From Chloroflexota bacterium (GTDB lineage Bacteria > Chloroflexota > Anaerolineae > Aggregatilineales > Phototrophicaceae), in contig JACRPS010000003.1 of assembly GCA_016223085.1 (NCBI GenBank), forward strand, positions 1,236,274 through 1,300,273: DNA of 64,000 nt, given 5' to 3'. Below are positions 33,555-44,748 of the stretch, in pieces (the stretch's first letter is position 1; every line of letters starts with the position of its first letter). Both the position numbers and the translations under genes were made by a program. Under the pieces are notes generated by a model. It saw only the letters and a program-made list of their open reading frames with translations, ran no database searches and was not told the DNA's origin.

Positions 33555-34796
33555 CTACTCGCCCATCTCCCGCAGCCGCTTTTCCAGGTACGCCCGCTCC
33601 GCGCCGTTGTGGCACAGGTCGAGCGCGCGGCGGTAGGCGTCGGCGGCAGCCTCGCGCTGGTGGGAACGGCGCAGCAGATCGGCGCGGGCAGCATGGTAGG
33701 GGTAATAATCGGCCATCGTATCGTCCAGCTTGAGCAGCAACCGCAAACCCGCCAGCGCGCCCTTTTCCATGCCGACGGCAACGGCCCAGTTCACCTCGAT
33801 CACCGGCGAAGGTGTCATCCGTGCCAGGGTATGATACAGTTTGGCGATTTGATGCCAATCGGTTTCGGCGGCAGTCGGGGCTTGTGCGTGCAGGGCGCTG
33901 ATGGCCGCCTGCACCTGGTACGGGCCGGGGTTTCGCAGCGCCAGCGCGCTGTCCAGCACGGCCATGCCCTCGCGGATTTGCGCGTGGTTCCAGCGTGACC
34001 GGTCCTGATCTTCCAGCAGCACCAGATCGCCCGCCGCATCGGTACGCGCATCCCGGCGTGAGTCGTGCAGCAGCAGTAAGGCCAGCAGGCCACGCGCCTC
34101 GGCGCTGATAGCCGCCAGCGGCAGCAGTTCCACCACCACCCGCGCCAGTCGTATCGCCTCGGCGCACAGGTCGTGACGGGTCAGCGAGTCGCCGCTGGTC
34201 GCCACGTAACCCTCGTTAAACACGAGGTAAATCACCGCCAGCAGCGCATCCAGCCGTTCCGGCAGCAGGTGCGCCGGCGGCACACGGTACGGGATGCCGG
34301 CATCACGGATTTTGCCGCGCGCCCGTGACAGGCGCTGCGCCATCGTCGGCGCGGGCACGAGGAAGGCGCGGGCAATTTCGGCAGTCGAGAGGCCACCCAG
34401 CGTGTGCAGCGTCAGCGCAACCTGGGCATCCAGCGCCAGCGACGGATGGCAGCAGGTGAACATCAGCTTCAGGCGTTCGTCGGGGATGTCGTCCATCTCA
34501 TCCGGCTCCTCTGGTTCATGGGTCAGCGCGTCGAGGATGGCGGCTTGCCGCCGCACGAAAGCCGACGCGTGGCGCAGCCGGTCAATCGCGCGGCGTCTGG
34601 CGATAGCGGTCAGCCACGCGCCGGGATTGCGGGGCAAACCGTCCCGCGGCCAGCGTTCAAGCGCGACCACCAGCGCATCCTGCAAGGCATCTTCCGCCAG
34701 GGCAAAATCACCAAGCTGGCTGATGAGGGCGGCGATCACCCGCCCATGCTCCTGCCGGAAGATCGTTTCAACCTGCGAACGGACGTCACCTGCCAT
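33555..34796 (-). CDS. ECF42-type extracytoplasmic-function sigma factor
   Basis: 413 aa. Sigma2: FALAEDALQDALVVALERWP; sigma4: LHTLGGLSTAEIARAFLVPAPTMAQRLSRAR. Unusually for an ECF factor, a long TPR-like C-terminal part (VIYLVFNEGY, DWHQIAKLYHTLARM, VIEVNWAVAVGMEKG, AAADAYRRALDLC) follows. This architecture defines the ECF42 group, which lacks an anti-sigma factor and is paired with a DGPF (YCII) protein. That partner is encoded next upstream. The C-terminal extension is thought to control activity. Confidence 0.92.
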   Translation of the reverse strand: MAGDVRSQVETIFRQEHGRVIAALISQLGDFALAEDALQDALVVALERWPRDGLPRNPGAWLTAIARRRAIDRLRHASAFVRRQAAILDALTHEPEEPDEMDDIPDERLKLMFTCCHPSLALDAQVALTLHTLGGLSTAEIARAFLVPAPTMAQRLSRARGKIRDAGIPYRVPPAHLLPERLDALLAVIYLVFNEGYVATSGDSLTRHDLCAEAIRLARVVVELLPLAAISAEARGLLALLLLHDSRRDARTDAAGDLVLLEDQDRSRWNHAQIREGMAVLDSALALRNPGPYQVQAAISALHAQAPTAAETDWHQIAKLYHTLARMTPSPVIEVNWAVAVGMEKGALAGLRLLLKLDDTMADYYPYHAARADLLRRSHQREAAADAYRRALDLCHNGAERAYLEKRLREMGE

Positions 34797-34819
34797 CCTC
34801 GCCCCTTCTGATCACCCGG

Positions 34820-34847
34820 GCAGGGGCACGGCATGCCGTGCCCCTGC
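34820..34847. repeat. Dispersed ~29-bp palindrome, copy 13
   Basis: Arms GCAGGGGCACGGCA and TGCCGTGCCCCTGC, between the DGPF gene and the sigma-factor gene; it may separate the two genes in the transcript. Confidence 0.9.
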
Positions 34848-34866
34848 GGATTATTGATGCAGGCGC

Positions 34867-35217
34867 TTAACTGAAGACCATCACCGGGCGGATTTCCACC
34901 GAGCCGCCGCGCGCGTCGGGAATCTTGGCGGCGTACTCAATCGCTTCGTCCAGGTCCTTGCATTCCAGCAGGTAAAAGCCGCCGAGCTGCTCCCGTGTTT
35001 CGGCAAACGGCCCGTCGGTGGTCAGCGTCTTGCCATCACGGACGCGCACCGTCGTGGCGCTGGACGTGGGCAGCAGCGCCTCACCGCCCAGGTGGATGCC
35101 GCGCTCGCGGATTTCGTTGGTGAAGGCGTAATATTCGCCCATCAGCGCCTGCTGTTCGGCTTCGCTCATCTGCTGGCTGGCCGCTTCATTATGGTAAATC
35201 AACAGAGCGTACTGCAT
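34867..35217 (-). CDS. DGPF (YCII-related) domain protein
   Basis: 116 aa. Starts QYALLIYHNE; TTDGPFAETREQLGGFYLLE carries the D-G-P-F motif and L-G-G-(F/Y). The YCII-like alpha/beta fold is usual for partners of ECF42 sigma factors, whose promoters they share. It may bind a small ligand as input to the sigma factor. First gene of the pair here, 70 bp upstream of the sigma gene. Confidence 0.9.
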   Translation of the reverse strand: MQYALLIYHNEAASQQMSEAEQQALMGEYYAFTNEIRERGIHLGGEALLPTSSATTVRVRDGKTLTTDGPFAETREQLGGFYLLECKDLDEAIEYAAKIPDARGGSVEIRPVMVFS

Positions 35218-35456
35218 GGCTTCTCTCTCCCTTTTGCAAACAGTGTATCACGCGCGAGTGATTTCGCGCTTCCTGTAGAAACGTCGAACCACCAGGCCGG
35301 AATATGACAGTTTGCTGTGTCTTCTCATCGCTCTCTCATTTTGTTGATCGCACTTAAGCGTGTGAGGTTGGTGTAGCGGCATGGCAAAGAACCGCACGCC
35401 GAAGGGCGTCATTATCCTCGACGACGTAGGCCTTCGCACCGGATAAAGCGTCATCG

Positions 35457-35485
35457 GTAGAGGCGCATGGCCGTGCGCCCCTGTG
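35457..35485. repeat. Dispersed ~29-bp palindrome, copy 14 (degenerate)
   Basis: Arms GTAGAGGCGCATGG and CCGTGCGCCCCTG, with one mismatch in each outer arm. Confidence 0.8.
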
Positions 35486-35531
35486 GCCTGTGGGCCAAAT
35501 GAGATATGGCAGATTGTGTTCCTGCGGCTTC

Positions 35532-35554
35532 ACCGGCGGCCTTCAGCCGGTTTT
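35532..35554 (+). terminator. Short hairpin with T-tail
   Basis: ACCGGC/GCCGGT stem, 8-nt loop, then TTTT. Too weak to be sure, and no gene precedes it on the + strand. Confidence 0.3.
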
Positions 35555-35616
35555 AACGTCATTCTTATCGCCACCGGTTACGCTTTGCTCAGGGAGCAAA
35601 TCCGGGAGGTGATAGG

Positions 35617-35853
35617 ATGGCATTAACGGACCGCCAGCAGAAGCTGCTCGACCTGTTGAAAGCCAACGGCGGCTGGATGCGGCAGCAGGACCTGGCCCGC
35701 GCGCTGGGCAAAGACCGCCTCTCACTGGAAGATGCGACCGCGCTTGACCGGCTGGCCGATCACGGGCTAGTGATTATGGAAATTGCCGATGACCTCGCGC
35801 CAGGCGGTGAAACCGTCCGCTACCGCTTCAGCCAGCCGAAAGTTCGCACATAA
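35617..35853 (+). CDS. Small winged-helix DNA-binding protein
   Basis: 78 aa; GGGAGGTGAT ahead of ATG 35617 is a strong ribosome site. LTDRQQKLLDLLKANGGWMR and QQDLARALGKDRLSLEDATALDRLADHGLV form helix-turn-helix plus wing; the end (ETVRYRFSQP) is a strand. It may regulate the S1-protein gene 95 bp downstream. Not a named family as far as I can tell. Confidence 0.7.
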   Translation: MALTDRQQKLLDLLKANGGWMRQQDLARALGKDRLSLEDATALDRLADHGLVIMEIADDLAPGGETVRYRFSQPKVRT

Positions 35854-35879
35854 ATTGTAATTTTTATGCCCCTTTGCGT

Positions 35880-35908
35880 TTGATTCTTACAAAACCAGTG
35901 TGTATAAT
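35880..35908 (+). promoter_or_regulatory. Strong sigma-70-type promoter of the S1-protein gene
   Basis: TTGATT (35880-35885), 17-nt spacer, TATAAT (35903-35908). Start of transcription near 35915 fits translation from ATG 35948. Confidence 0.75.
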
Positions 35909-35947
35909 AGCCACCCTGTACCCAAAAGTGCGGGGGAGCTATTTCCT

Positions 35948-37360
35948 ATGAATGCGAATATATCAGGGCTGGGCGAGACGGAGGAACTGCAAAACAGTTC
36001 TCCTACCGCCGAGTCGCCGGAACAGCCGACCACAACCGAAACCATTGATACGGCAGCGGAAACGACGCCTGCTGCCAACGGCGCGCCGGACGAAGCCCCG
36101 ATGCCTTCCGCCACAGAGGAGCAGGTCGCTGAACACGAAGCTGGTGTGGATGCCTCTTCCGAGCCGGACATTGAATCCGAACCGGCTGGTGAGCTAACCG
36201 ATAATGCCGCCGAACCGGCCACCGAAACGGAACCGGCGGGCGAGTGGCTGAATGACGCTGCCGCACCAGACCTGAAGCCATTCAAGCGGGGTGACGTTGT
36301 GGAAGGGACGGTTACGTCCACGTCGCCAACTGCGGTCTACGTGGACGTGGGGGGCAAGGGCGAGGGGGTTATCCCTGGGCGTGAGCTGGAACGGATGAAC
36401 CGTGAAACGCTCGATCTGCTCAAGCCGGGCAGTGTCATCCCCGTTTACGTGGTTAATCCAAACGACCACAAAGGCGAAATGATTCTGTCGGTCAACCGCG
36501 CGCTGGAAGAACTGGACTGGCGCAAGGCCGAAGAACACAAGGAAAGCCAGGAAGTCTACGAGAGCCACGTCGCCGGTTACAACAAGGGCGGTCTGATCGT
36601 GCGCTTTGGCCGCCTGCGCGGCTTTGTGCCGCAGAGCCAGCTTGGCGCCGACCGCAAGCGCCAGATCAGCGGCGAAACGCCGGAAGACCGCTGGGGCGCG
36701 ATGGTCAACGAACCGATTGCCGTCAAGGTGATGGAAGTTGACCGCGCTCGCAACCGCCTGATTCTGTCCGAACGTGCCGCCGCCCGCGAAAGCCGCGAGA
36801 GCCGCAAGGAATCGCTGATTAGCCGGCTGAAGGTCGGCGAAGTCCGCACCGGGCGCGTCGTCAGCCTGGTGGATTTTGGCGCGTTTGTGGACATCGGCGG
36901 CGCGGAAGGTCTGGTCCACCTGACGGAACTCTCGTGGAAGCATGTGACTCACCCGCGCGAAATCCTCAGGATCGGCCAGGAAGTGACGGTTGAGGTTATC
37001 AGCATTGACCCGGATGCCAAACGCATCGGCCTGAGCCTGAAACGCCAGGAAGCCGACCCCTGGGACACCATCGCCACCGATTTTATGGTTGGGCAACTGG
37101 TGCAGGGGCGCGTGACCAAGCTGACGAAATTTGGCGCCTTCACCCAGTTGGTGGATGTGCCGGAGATCGAAGGGCTGGTGCACATCTCGGAACTGTCTGA
37201 CCAGCGCGTCAACCACCCGCGCGAGGTGGTGAAGGAAGGTGAAGTCCTGACGCTGCGTGTGGTGAAGATGGACATCGAGAACCGCCGTCTGGGCTTAAGC
37301 CTGAAGCGCGTCAACTCGGCTGAATATCTGGATATGGACTGGTCGTCCCCGCAGGAATAA
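35948..37360 (+). CDS. rpsA: 30S ribosomal protein S1-like, four S1 domains
   Basis: 470 aa from ATG 35948 (GGGGGAG upstream). The first 105 residues are acidic and disordered (rich in E, T, P, A). Four S1 RNA-binding motifs follow: GDVVEGTVTSTSPTAVYVDV; YNKGGLIVRFGRLRGFVPQS; GEVRTGRVVSLVDFGAFVDI; and GQLVQGRVTKLTKFGAFTQL. S1 helps mRNA bind the 30S subunit; many Chloroflexota and Gram-positive forms have four domains rather than six. The acidic N-terminal tail is unusual. The clpC copy 2 gene follows on the same strand. Confidence 0.88.
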   Translation: MNANISGLGETEELQNSSPTAESPEQPTTTETIDTAAETTPAANGAPDEAPMPSATEEQVAEHEAGVDASSEPDIESEPAGELTDNAAEPATETEPAGEWLNDAAAPDLKPFKRGDVVEGTVTSTSPTAVYVDVGGKGEGVIPGRELERMNRETLDLLKPGSVIPVYVVNPNDHKGEMILSVNRALEELDWRKAEEHKESQEVYESHVAGYNKGGLIVRFGRLRGFVPQSQLGADRKRQISGETPEDRWGAMVNEPIAVKVMEVDRARNRLILSERAAARESRESRKESLISRLKVGEVRTGRVVSLVDFGAFVDIGGAEGLVHLTELSWKHVTHPREILRIGQEVTVEVISIDPDAKRIGLSLKRQEADPWDTIATDFMVGQLVQGRVTKLTKFGAFTQLVDVPEIEGLVHISELSDQRVNHPREVVKEGEVLTLRVVKMDIENRRLGLSLKRVNSAEYLDMDWSSPQE

Positions 37361-37393
37361 TATTGTCCTCCCCCGACAGTCTGATACAAAACC

Positions 37394-37422
37394 GCAGGGA
37401 CATGGCGTCGCCATGTCCCTGC
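37394..37422. repeat. Dispersed ~29-bp palindrome, copy 15
   Basis: Arms GCAGGGACATGGCG and CGCCATGTCCCTGC, after the S1-protein gene. Confidence 0.88.
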
Positions 37423-37593
37423 ATATTCCCGCTATATGGCTCACTTCGCTACCTTGCGTTCTAAAATTGAGACATTTAGCACATTCTAACGAATTATGGC
37501 TAGGCTTAACGGTATGAGGCTTGGATAATGCCGTTATAATTGGTAAAATTGGGATATTCTCAGGTGCATCAGGAAACGTCGTTAAAAACAGGG

Positions 37594-37611
37594 TGTGGCT
37601 TTACCGCCACA
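37594..37611 (+). promoter_or_regulatory. Leader hairpin upstream of clpC copy 2
   Basis: TGTGGC/GCCACA stem with loop TTTACC, ending 6 nt before the SD GGAGG. It may tune translation. Confidence 0.4.
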
Positions 37612-37630
37612 GGTTGCGGAGGTATCAACC

Positions 37631-40132
37631 GTGCCGAACAATAAAATGGAGCGTTTTACCCAGCGGGCGCGGCGTGTCCTCAGCCTCGCGCAAGAAGAGG
37701 CAGAACGGCTTCAACACAATTACATTGGGACGGAGCACTTACTGTTAGGGCTGATGCGCGAGGAAGGTGGTGTCGCGGGCCGCGTACTGCGCGACCTGGG
37801 GCTGGAACAACGCCGTGTGGAAGAGCTGGTGGACCAGATGACGCGCGCCTCGTCGCGCATGGCGTCATCGGCGGCGCTCGACCTGTCGCCCGGCACCAAG
37901 CGTGTGCTGGAACTGGCCGTAGACGAAGCCCGCCGTATGGGGCATCACTACATTGGAACCGAACATCTGCTGCTTGGCCTGGTGCGCCAGTCCGACGGTG
38001 TGGCGATTGATGTGCTGAAACGGCTGGGCATCAGCCCGGAGGAAATCCGCCGTCAGACACGGCGCGTGCTGCAGGAAAGTCCGGTGCAGCAGAACCAGCC
38101 GTCTGCTACCAGGGAACCCCAGCCGCGCGGCGACAAGGGCAAAACGCCGCTGGTGGACCAACTGGCAACTGACCTGACGCAACTGGCGCAGGAAGGCAAA
38201 CTCGACCCCGTGGTTGGCCGCGAAACCGAAATCGAACGCGTGATTCAGGTCCTCAGCCGCCGCCGTAAAAACAACCCGGCCCTCATCGGCGAACCCGGCG
38301 TGGGCAAGACGGCCATCGTCGAAGGGCTGGCGCAGCGCATCGTCGCCGGCGAAACCCCCAAACCGCTGCTGAACAAGCGCGTGCTCCAGCTTGATGTGGG
38401 GTCGCTGGTAGCGGGCACGATGTATCGCGGCCAGTTTGAAGAACGCCTCAAGCGTGTCATTGAAGAACTGAAATCATCAGACAGTATTCTGTTCATTGAC
38501 GAAGTGCATATGCTCGTCGGCGCGGGTTCGGCGGGCAGCAGCGTGGACGCGGCCAACATCCTTAAGCCGGCGCTGTCACGCGGGGAACTCCAGTGCATCG
38601 GCGCGACGACGCTGGACGAATACCGCAAGCACATCGAAAGCGACGCGGCGCTGGAACGCCGTTTCCAGCAGATTCTGGTCGAAGAACCGACCATCGAAGA
38701 AACCATCGAAATCCTGCAGGGCATCAAGGGCGCGTATCAGGATCACCACAACGTCGAAATCACCGACGAGGCGATCTATGCCGCCGCCAACCTGTCGGCG
38801 CGCTACGTGCCGGACCGCTTCCTGCCAGACAAGGCGATTGACCTGATTGACGAAGGCGCGGCCCGCCTGCGCATGTACAAGAGTCCTGAAGCCGCCCAGG
38901 TGCGGAAAGCCGAACTCGAGCTGATGCAGGTCGAAGAAGACCTGGAACTGATGGAGAAGGAAAACACCGACGCGGACGAAATCGAGCAGCTTCGCCTGCA
39001 CCGCGACAACCTCCAGCAGATGCTGGCCGACCTGAAGGCGAACTGGAACGAAGAAACGCGCCAGCCGCGCCTGATGGCGGAGGACATTGCGGAAGTGGTA
39101 TCCATGTGGACGGGCGTGCCGGTCACGCGCATCGCCGGCGAGGAAAGCCAGCGCCTGATGCAGATGGAAGCCGCGCTGCACAGCCGCATCGTCGGCCAGA
39201 GCGAGGCGATTGACACCATCAGCAAGGCCGTCCGCCGCGCCCGCGCCGGACTGAAGGACCCGCGCCGCCCTATCGGTTCGTTTATGTTCCTCGGCCCGAC
39301 GGGCGTTGGCAAAACCGAACTGACGAAGGCGCTGGCCGAATTCCTGTTCGGCAGCGAAGACGCGCTGGTGCAGCTTGACATGAGCGAGTTCATGGAACGG
39401 CACTCGGTTGCCCGGCTGGTGGGCGCGCCGCCCGGCTACGTCGGCTACGAAGACGCGGGGCAGTTGACGGAAGCCATCCGCCGCCGCCCGTACAGCATCG
39501 TCGTGTTTGACGAAATCGAAAAGGCGCACCCGGAAGCCTTTAACATGCTGCTGCAGATGATGGAAGAAGGCCAGTTGACCGACGCGCGCGGGCGCACCGT
39601 CAGCTTCCGTAACGCCATTATCATCATGACCAGCAATGTGGGCGCGGATACCATCAAGCGCAATGCCGGCCTCGGCTTTGACGTGCCGCGCGAGCAGGAA
39701 AAGGAAGAGGCGCACGCCTACGCCGAGATGAAGAAGAACGTGACGGAACAGCTCCGCCGCGTCTTCCGCCCGGAATTCCTGAACCGCGTGGACGCGACCG
39801 TCGTCTTCACCTCGCTCAGCCGCAGTGAAATCAAGCAGATCGTTGACCTCGAACTGAAGAAGGTGAGCGAACGGCTGATTGAACACGCCATCACCCTCCA
39901 GGTGGGCGAAGCCGCCCGCGACTGGATTGCCACGCGCGGTTACGACCCTGAATTTGGGGCGCGCCCGCTGCGCCGCCTGATTCAGAACGAGATCGAGGAC
40001 GCGCTGTCGGACGGCATCCTGTCAGGCCGCTTCCAACTGGGCAGCACCGTGATGGTCACGGTCGGCGACGATGGCGAACTGCTGCTGGAGCCGGTTGAAG
40101 AAGGCCATATGGAAGCGCCCAGCGTGAACTAA
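37631..40132 (+). CDS. clpC: ATP-dependent Clp protease ATP-binding subunit ClpC
   Basis: 833 aa from GTG 37631 (GGAGG 8 nt upstream). ClpN repeats: [19 protein letters not shown] and [40 protein letters not shown]1 [18 protein letters not shown] near 219; a UVR-like middle region ([20 protein letters not shown]). NBD2 [17 protein letters not shown] near 554; [13 protein letters not shown]; and LGF (NAGLGFDVP) as the probable ClpP-docking tripeptide. Partner would be ClpP, not seen here. It is closer to classical ClpC than copy 1, from which it is separated by 4.2 kb. Confidence 0.95.
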   Translation: MPNNKMERFTQRARRVLSLAQEEAERLQHNYIGTEHLLLGLMREEGGVAGRVLRDLGLEQRRVEELVDQMTRASSRMASSAALDLSPGTKRVLELAVDEARRMGHHYIGTEHLLLGLVRQSDGVAIDVLKRLGISPEEIRRQTRRVLQESPVQQNQPSATREPQPRGDKGKTPLVDQLATDLTQLAQEGKLDPVVGRETEIERVIQVLSRRRKNNPALIGEPGVGKTAIVEGLAQRIVAGETPKPLLNKRVLQLDVGSLVAGTMYRGQFEERLKRVIEELKSSDSILFIDEVHMLVGAGSAGSSVDAANILKPALSRGELQCIGATTLDEYRKHIESDAALERRFQQILVEEPTIEETIEILQGIKGAYQDHHNVEITDEAIYAAANLSARYVPDRFLPDKAIDLIDEGAARLRMYKSPEAAQVRKAELELMQVEEDLELMEKENTDADEIEQLRLHRDNLQQMLADLKANWNEETRQPRLMAEDIAEVVSMWTGVPVTRIAGEESQRLMQMEAALHSRIVGQSEAIDTISKAVRRARAGLKDPRRPIGSFMFLGPTGVGKTELTKALAEFLFGSEDALVQLDMSEFMERHSVARLVGAPPGYVGYEDAGQLTEAIRRRPYSIVVFDEIEKAHPEAFNMLLQMMEEGQLTDARGRTVSFRNAIIIMTSNVGADTIKRNAGLGFDVPREQEKEEAHAYAEMKKNVTEQLRRVFRPEFLNRVDATVVFTSLSRSEIKQIVDLELKKVSERLIEHAITLQVGEAARDWIATRGYDPEFGARPLRRLIQNEIEDALSDGILSGRFQLGSTVMVTVGDDGELLLEPVEEGHMEAPSVN

Positions 40133-40151
40133 ACGCGGGGCGGAAAACTGA

Positions 40152-40181
40152 GTAGGGGCGGGTTTCGAAACCCGCCCCTAC
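40152..40181. repeat. Dispersed ~30-bp palindrome, copy 16
   Basis: Perfect; arms GTAGGGGCGGGTTTC and GAAACCCGCCCCTAC, after clpC. Confidence 0.9.
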
Positions 40182-40210
40182 GTTTTTGCTATCCGTGCAG
40201 CGCCGTGTTC

Positions 40211-40693
40211 CTAGCTTTCCCGCCCGGCGGTCAACACCTCCTTGTACGATTGGAGGCGCTCCCAGTCACCGCGCATGGCGTATTCCGCCTGCTGTGGCCA
40301 GGTGGACAGGCTGGGCGCAAAGCGCATACCGGCGGCGGCCAGCGCCGTGCGCAGTTCTGGCTCGGACGCGCGCGCCAGTTTGGCATACGAATCAATGCCG
40401 GCGGCGTGGAGCGCGGCAGCCGTCTTGGCGCCGATGCCCTCAATGACCGTCAGGTCGTCACCGGCACTGCCGCCGTCTGCCGCCGCGCGCCGGTACAGGT
40501 AGCTACGCCCCGGCTGGCCATCCAGTTGCAGCAGGCCGCGATTCCGCAGCAGCACCGCCAGCCCACCGAGCGCCGTTAGAATCACCCAGGGGCGACGGTT
40601 TGCCGGGCTGCGCCCCAGCCAGCTCAGCACGGCCCATGCCAGCCGGGCCATCACAATCACCCGAACCATCAGTTGTACCAATGGAATCCGCAT
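40211..40693 (-). CDS. Membrane-anchored helix-hairpin-helix protein
   Basis: 160 aa. The start ATG 40693 has GGAGG 6 nt upstream. N-terminal membrane hairpin (VRVIVMARLAWAVLSWL; PWVILTALGGLAVLL), then the helix-hairpin-helix pattern LTVIEGIGAKTAAALHAAGI and TALAAAGMRFAPSLSTWPQQAEYAMRGDW. The latter resembles DUF4332/L21-like HhH modules. HhH pairs usually bind DNA or RNA without sequence preference or act as protein contacts. The membrane anchor is notable. Function unknown. Confidence 0.75.
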   Translation of the reverse strand: MRIPLVQLMVRVIVMARLAWAVLSWLGRSPANRRPWVILTALGGLAVLLRNRGLLQLDGQPGRSYLYRRAAADGGSAGDDLTVIEGIGAKTAAALHAAGIDSYAKLARASEPELRTALAAAGMRFAPSLSTWPQQAEYAMRGDWERLQSYKEVLTAGRES

Positions 40694-40719
40694 ATCCATC
40701 CTCCTATCCTGTAAATTAA

Positions 40720-40745
40720 AGAGCCGCCCCCACTGGAGCGGCTCT
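40720..40745 (-). promoter_or_regulatory. Hairpin in the leader of the HhH gene
   Basis: AGAGCCGC/GCGGCTCT stem followed by TTTAATTT on the minus strand. TATGAT lies just upstream, so the transcript would begin with this stem. It could be an attenuator or mRNA 5' cap-like stabiliser. Confidence 0.4.
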
Positions 40746-40885
40746 GTTGTTATCATACCCCGCGCGCTACATGTCCGGGATAGCGCGCGGGTCAAGGGGG
40801 GGAGCGGCTGACTCACTCAGCCTGTTCAAGGGGACAGAATCTCGAACCCTGTGAGTTCGACAATCAGGATTTGCATTGTTAAGGG

Positions 40886-41341
40886 CTACGGGTTCTCCCG
40901 GTGGGAGACCGAGGGGCCGGGTGGGCTGTAAACCTCGCCGGTTTCCTCTAACGCAGCCGGATCGGTATTGATGTTCTCGTCAACCTCGCGCTCGGCTTCC
41001 GCCTGGCTGGCTGGCTTATCCTGCCCGCGCCATGCATTCGGCGGGGGAGCATCAGTTGCGAGATCCGTATCCTCTCCGGTGAAGTTGCCGGGACGCTTCG
41101 GCGGCGCGGGCGGCGTATCCTTATCGCCATCCTTACCTTCCGCCACAGCCTTTGCTTCCTGTGCTGCCCGCGCCTGAGAAGCGATGTCCGCCGGCGACCG
41201 CCGTTCCGATTCGTGCATGGCCGCCGCCGCACCTTCCACGTCAGCCGTTGTTTCCACTTTGGCTTCGGCCCGCTGCCGCGCCTGCTCGGCTGACTGGTTG
41301 TGCTGACGTTCCGGTTCCTTCATCCGCATCTCGTTCCACAT
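40886..41341 (-). CDS. Disordered acidic protein of unknown function
   Basis: 151 aa rich in A, E, P, D and Q without hydrophobic core, membrane segment or known motif. N-terminal half is helix-prone (SAEQARQRAEAKVETTADVE), the C-terminal half proline-rich (TPPAPPKRPGNFTGEDTD). GAGAATGCA precedes the start. It could be a real intrinsically disordered protein; codon use looks like that of its neighbours. Could also start at the internal Met 5 or 7. Confidence 0.5.
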   Translation of the reverse strand: MWNEMRMKEPERQHNQSAEQARQRAEAKVETTADVEGAAAAMHESERRSPADIASQARAAQEAKAVAEGKDGDKDTPPAPPKRPGNFTGEDTDLATDAPPPNAWRGQDKPASQAEAEREVDENINTDPAALEETGEVYSPPGPSVSHRENP

Positions 41342-41482
41342 TGCATTCTCGATGTTGTTTGCATTGTAAACGCAATGCGGTTTTATGCCATGAGGCGGCA
41401 GGACAATTTTATATAGGACAAGTGGACAGTCCTGGTAGTAGCAGGCTGGGTTAGGAATGGGTTTGGGAAGATGATAGAAGCG

Positions 41483-41512
41483 GTAGGGGCGGGTTTCTAA
41501 ACCCGCCCCTAC
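41483..41512. repeat. Dispersed ~30-bp palindrome, copy 17
   Basis: Arms GTAGGGGCGGGTTT and AAACCCGCCCCTAC; it directly abuts the stop of the large membrane-protein gene. Confidence 0.9.
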
Positions 41513-44208
<2,696 letters not shown>

Positions 44209-44212
<4 letters not shown>

Positions 44213-44748
44213 AACGCATACACCCGCAGATAGACTATGAGCGCGGCGGGGTCGGTGCGGTCAAGCAGCAGGTCGTAGACCTTATTCGCGTGGACAGCGT
44301 GCAGGCCGCTGACCTCCTGCGCAGCATAGGGCGTCCACCACGCCATATCGGCTTCGGTGTAGTTCGGTGCCGGGAACGACGTGAAGGCGTGGCGCAGTTC
44401 ATCGGTCAGCCCCATCCCCTGCACAAACGGCATGATGTCCGCATCGGGCGGCAGCGTGAAACGCAGCCAGACCACCCGCGCGAACTGGTCGCGGGTGGCG
44501 AACTGCACGTCCGCCGCGCCCTCCGGCAGCGCCGCGCCGATGAAGGCTTCGGCATCACTTAAGGTAAAACCCCGCGCGCGCGGCACGATCACCAGCGCGA
44601 CGGCGAGCAGGACAACCGTCAGCACGAGGCGCGCGCCCCACCGTTTAATAACCTCTGCTCCTTTGCCCCTTTGCGTCTTTGCGTTAAGCACTTGCCCCTC
44701 TGTGCCTTTGCCCCTTTGCGCCTTTGCGTTAAGCATTTGTATTTTCAT
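44209..44748 (-). CDS. Single-pass membrane protein with repeat-derived N-terminus
   Basis: 179 aa from ATG 44748, which lies inside the preceding URO-D gene (20-bp overlap). Residues 5-32 (LNAKAQRGKGTEG and LNAKTQRGKGAEV) come from a duplicated repeat. Then one membrane segment (RLVLTVVLLAVALVIVP) and an outside domain of about 120 residues with no known motif (ends DPAALIVYLRVYAL). Its stop overlaps the start of the large membrane protein (ATGA), so the two are coupled and may form a complex. Confidence 0.65.
44652..44735. repeat. Tandem CCCCTTTGCG-type repeat
   Basis: Two tandem units of about 40 bp carrying CCTTTGC/TTAAGCA. Encodes the N-terminal repeat of the 44209-44748 protein. Confidence 0.7.

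Larger units (their letters stand above)
35218..35616. other. Gene-poor region upstream of a small winged-helix gene
   Basis: Holds palindrome copy 14 (35457-35485) and a small hairpin with T-tail at 35532-35554. A 21-codon open frame at 35381-35446 has no ribosome site and is probably not a gene. Nothing else was recognised. Confidence 0.5.

Noticed and set aside
35381-35446. 21-codon frame starting MAKNRTPKG
   Set aside because: No ribosome site and no recognisable motif; too short to support.
37440-37630. CIRCE or CtsR operator before clpC
   Set aside because: TTAGCACATTCT looks like half of CIRCE, but the second half is missing and no CtsR heptamer repeat is present.
40820-40860. T-arm-like stem-loop (CAGGG, loop TTCGAGA, TTCTG) on the minus strand
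   Set aside because: No matching acceptor stem, D-arm or anticodon arm could be built, so no tRNA or tmRNA is claimed.
41483-41512. Dispersed palindromes as intrinsic terminators
   Set aside because: Stems are strong but T-tracts are missing in nearly all copies; a role at gene ends is possible but not shown.
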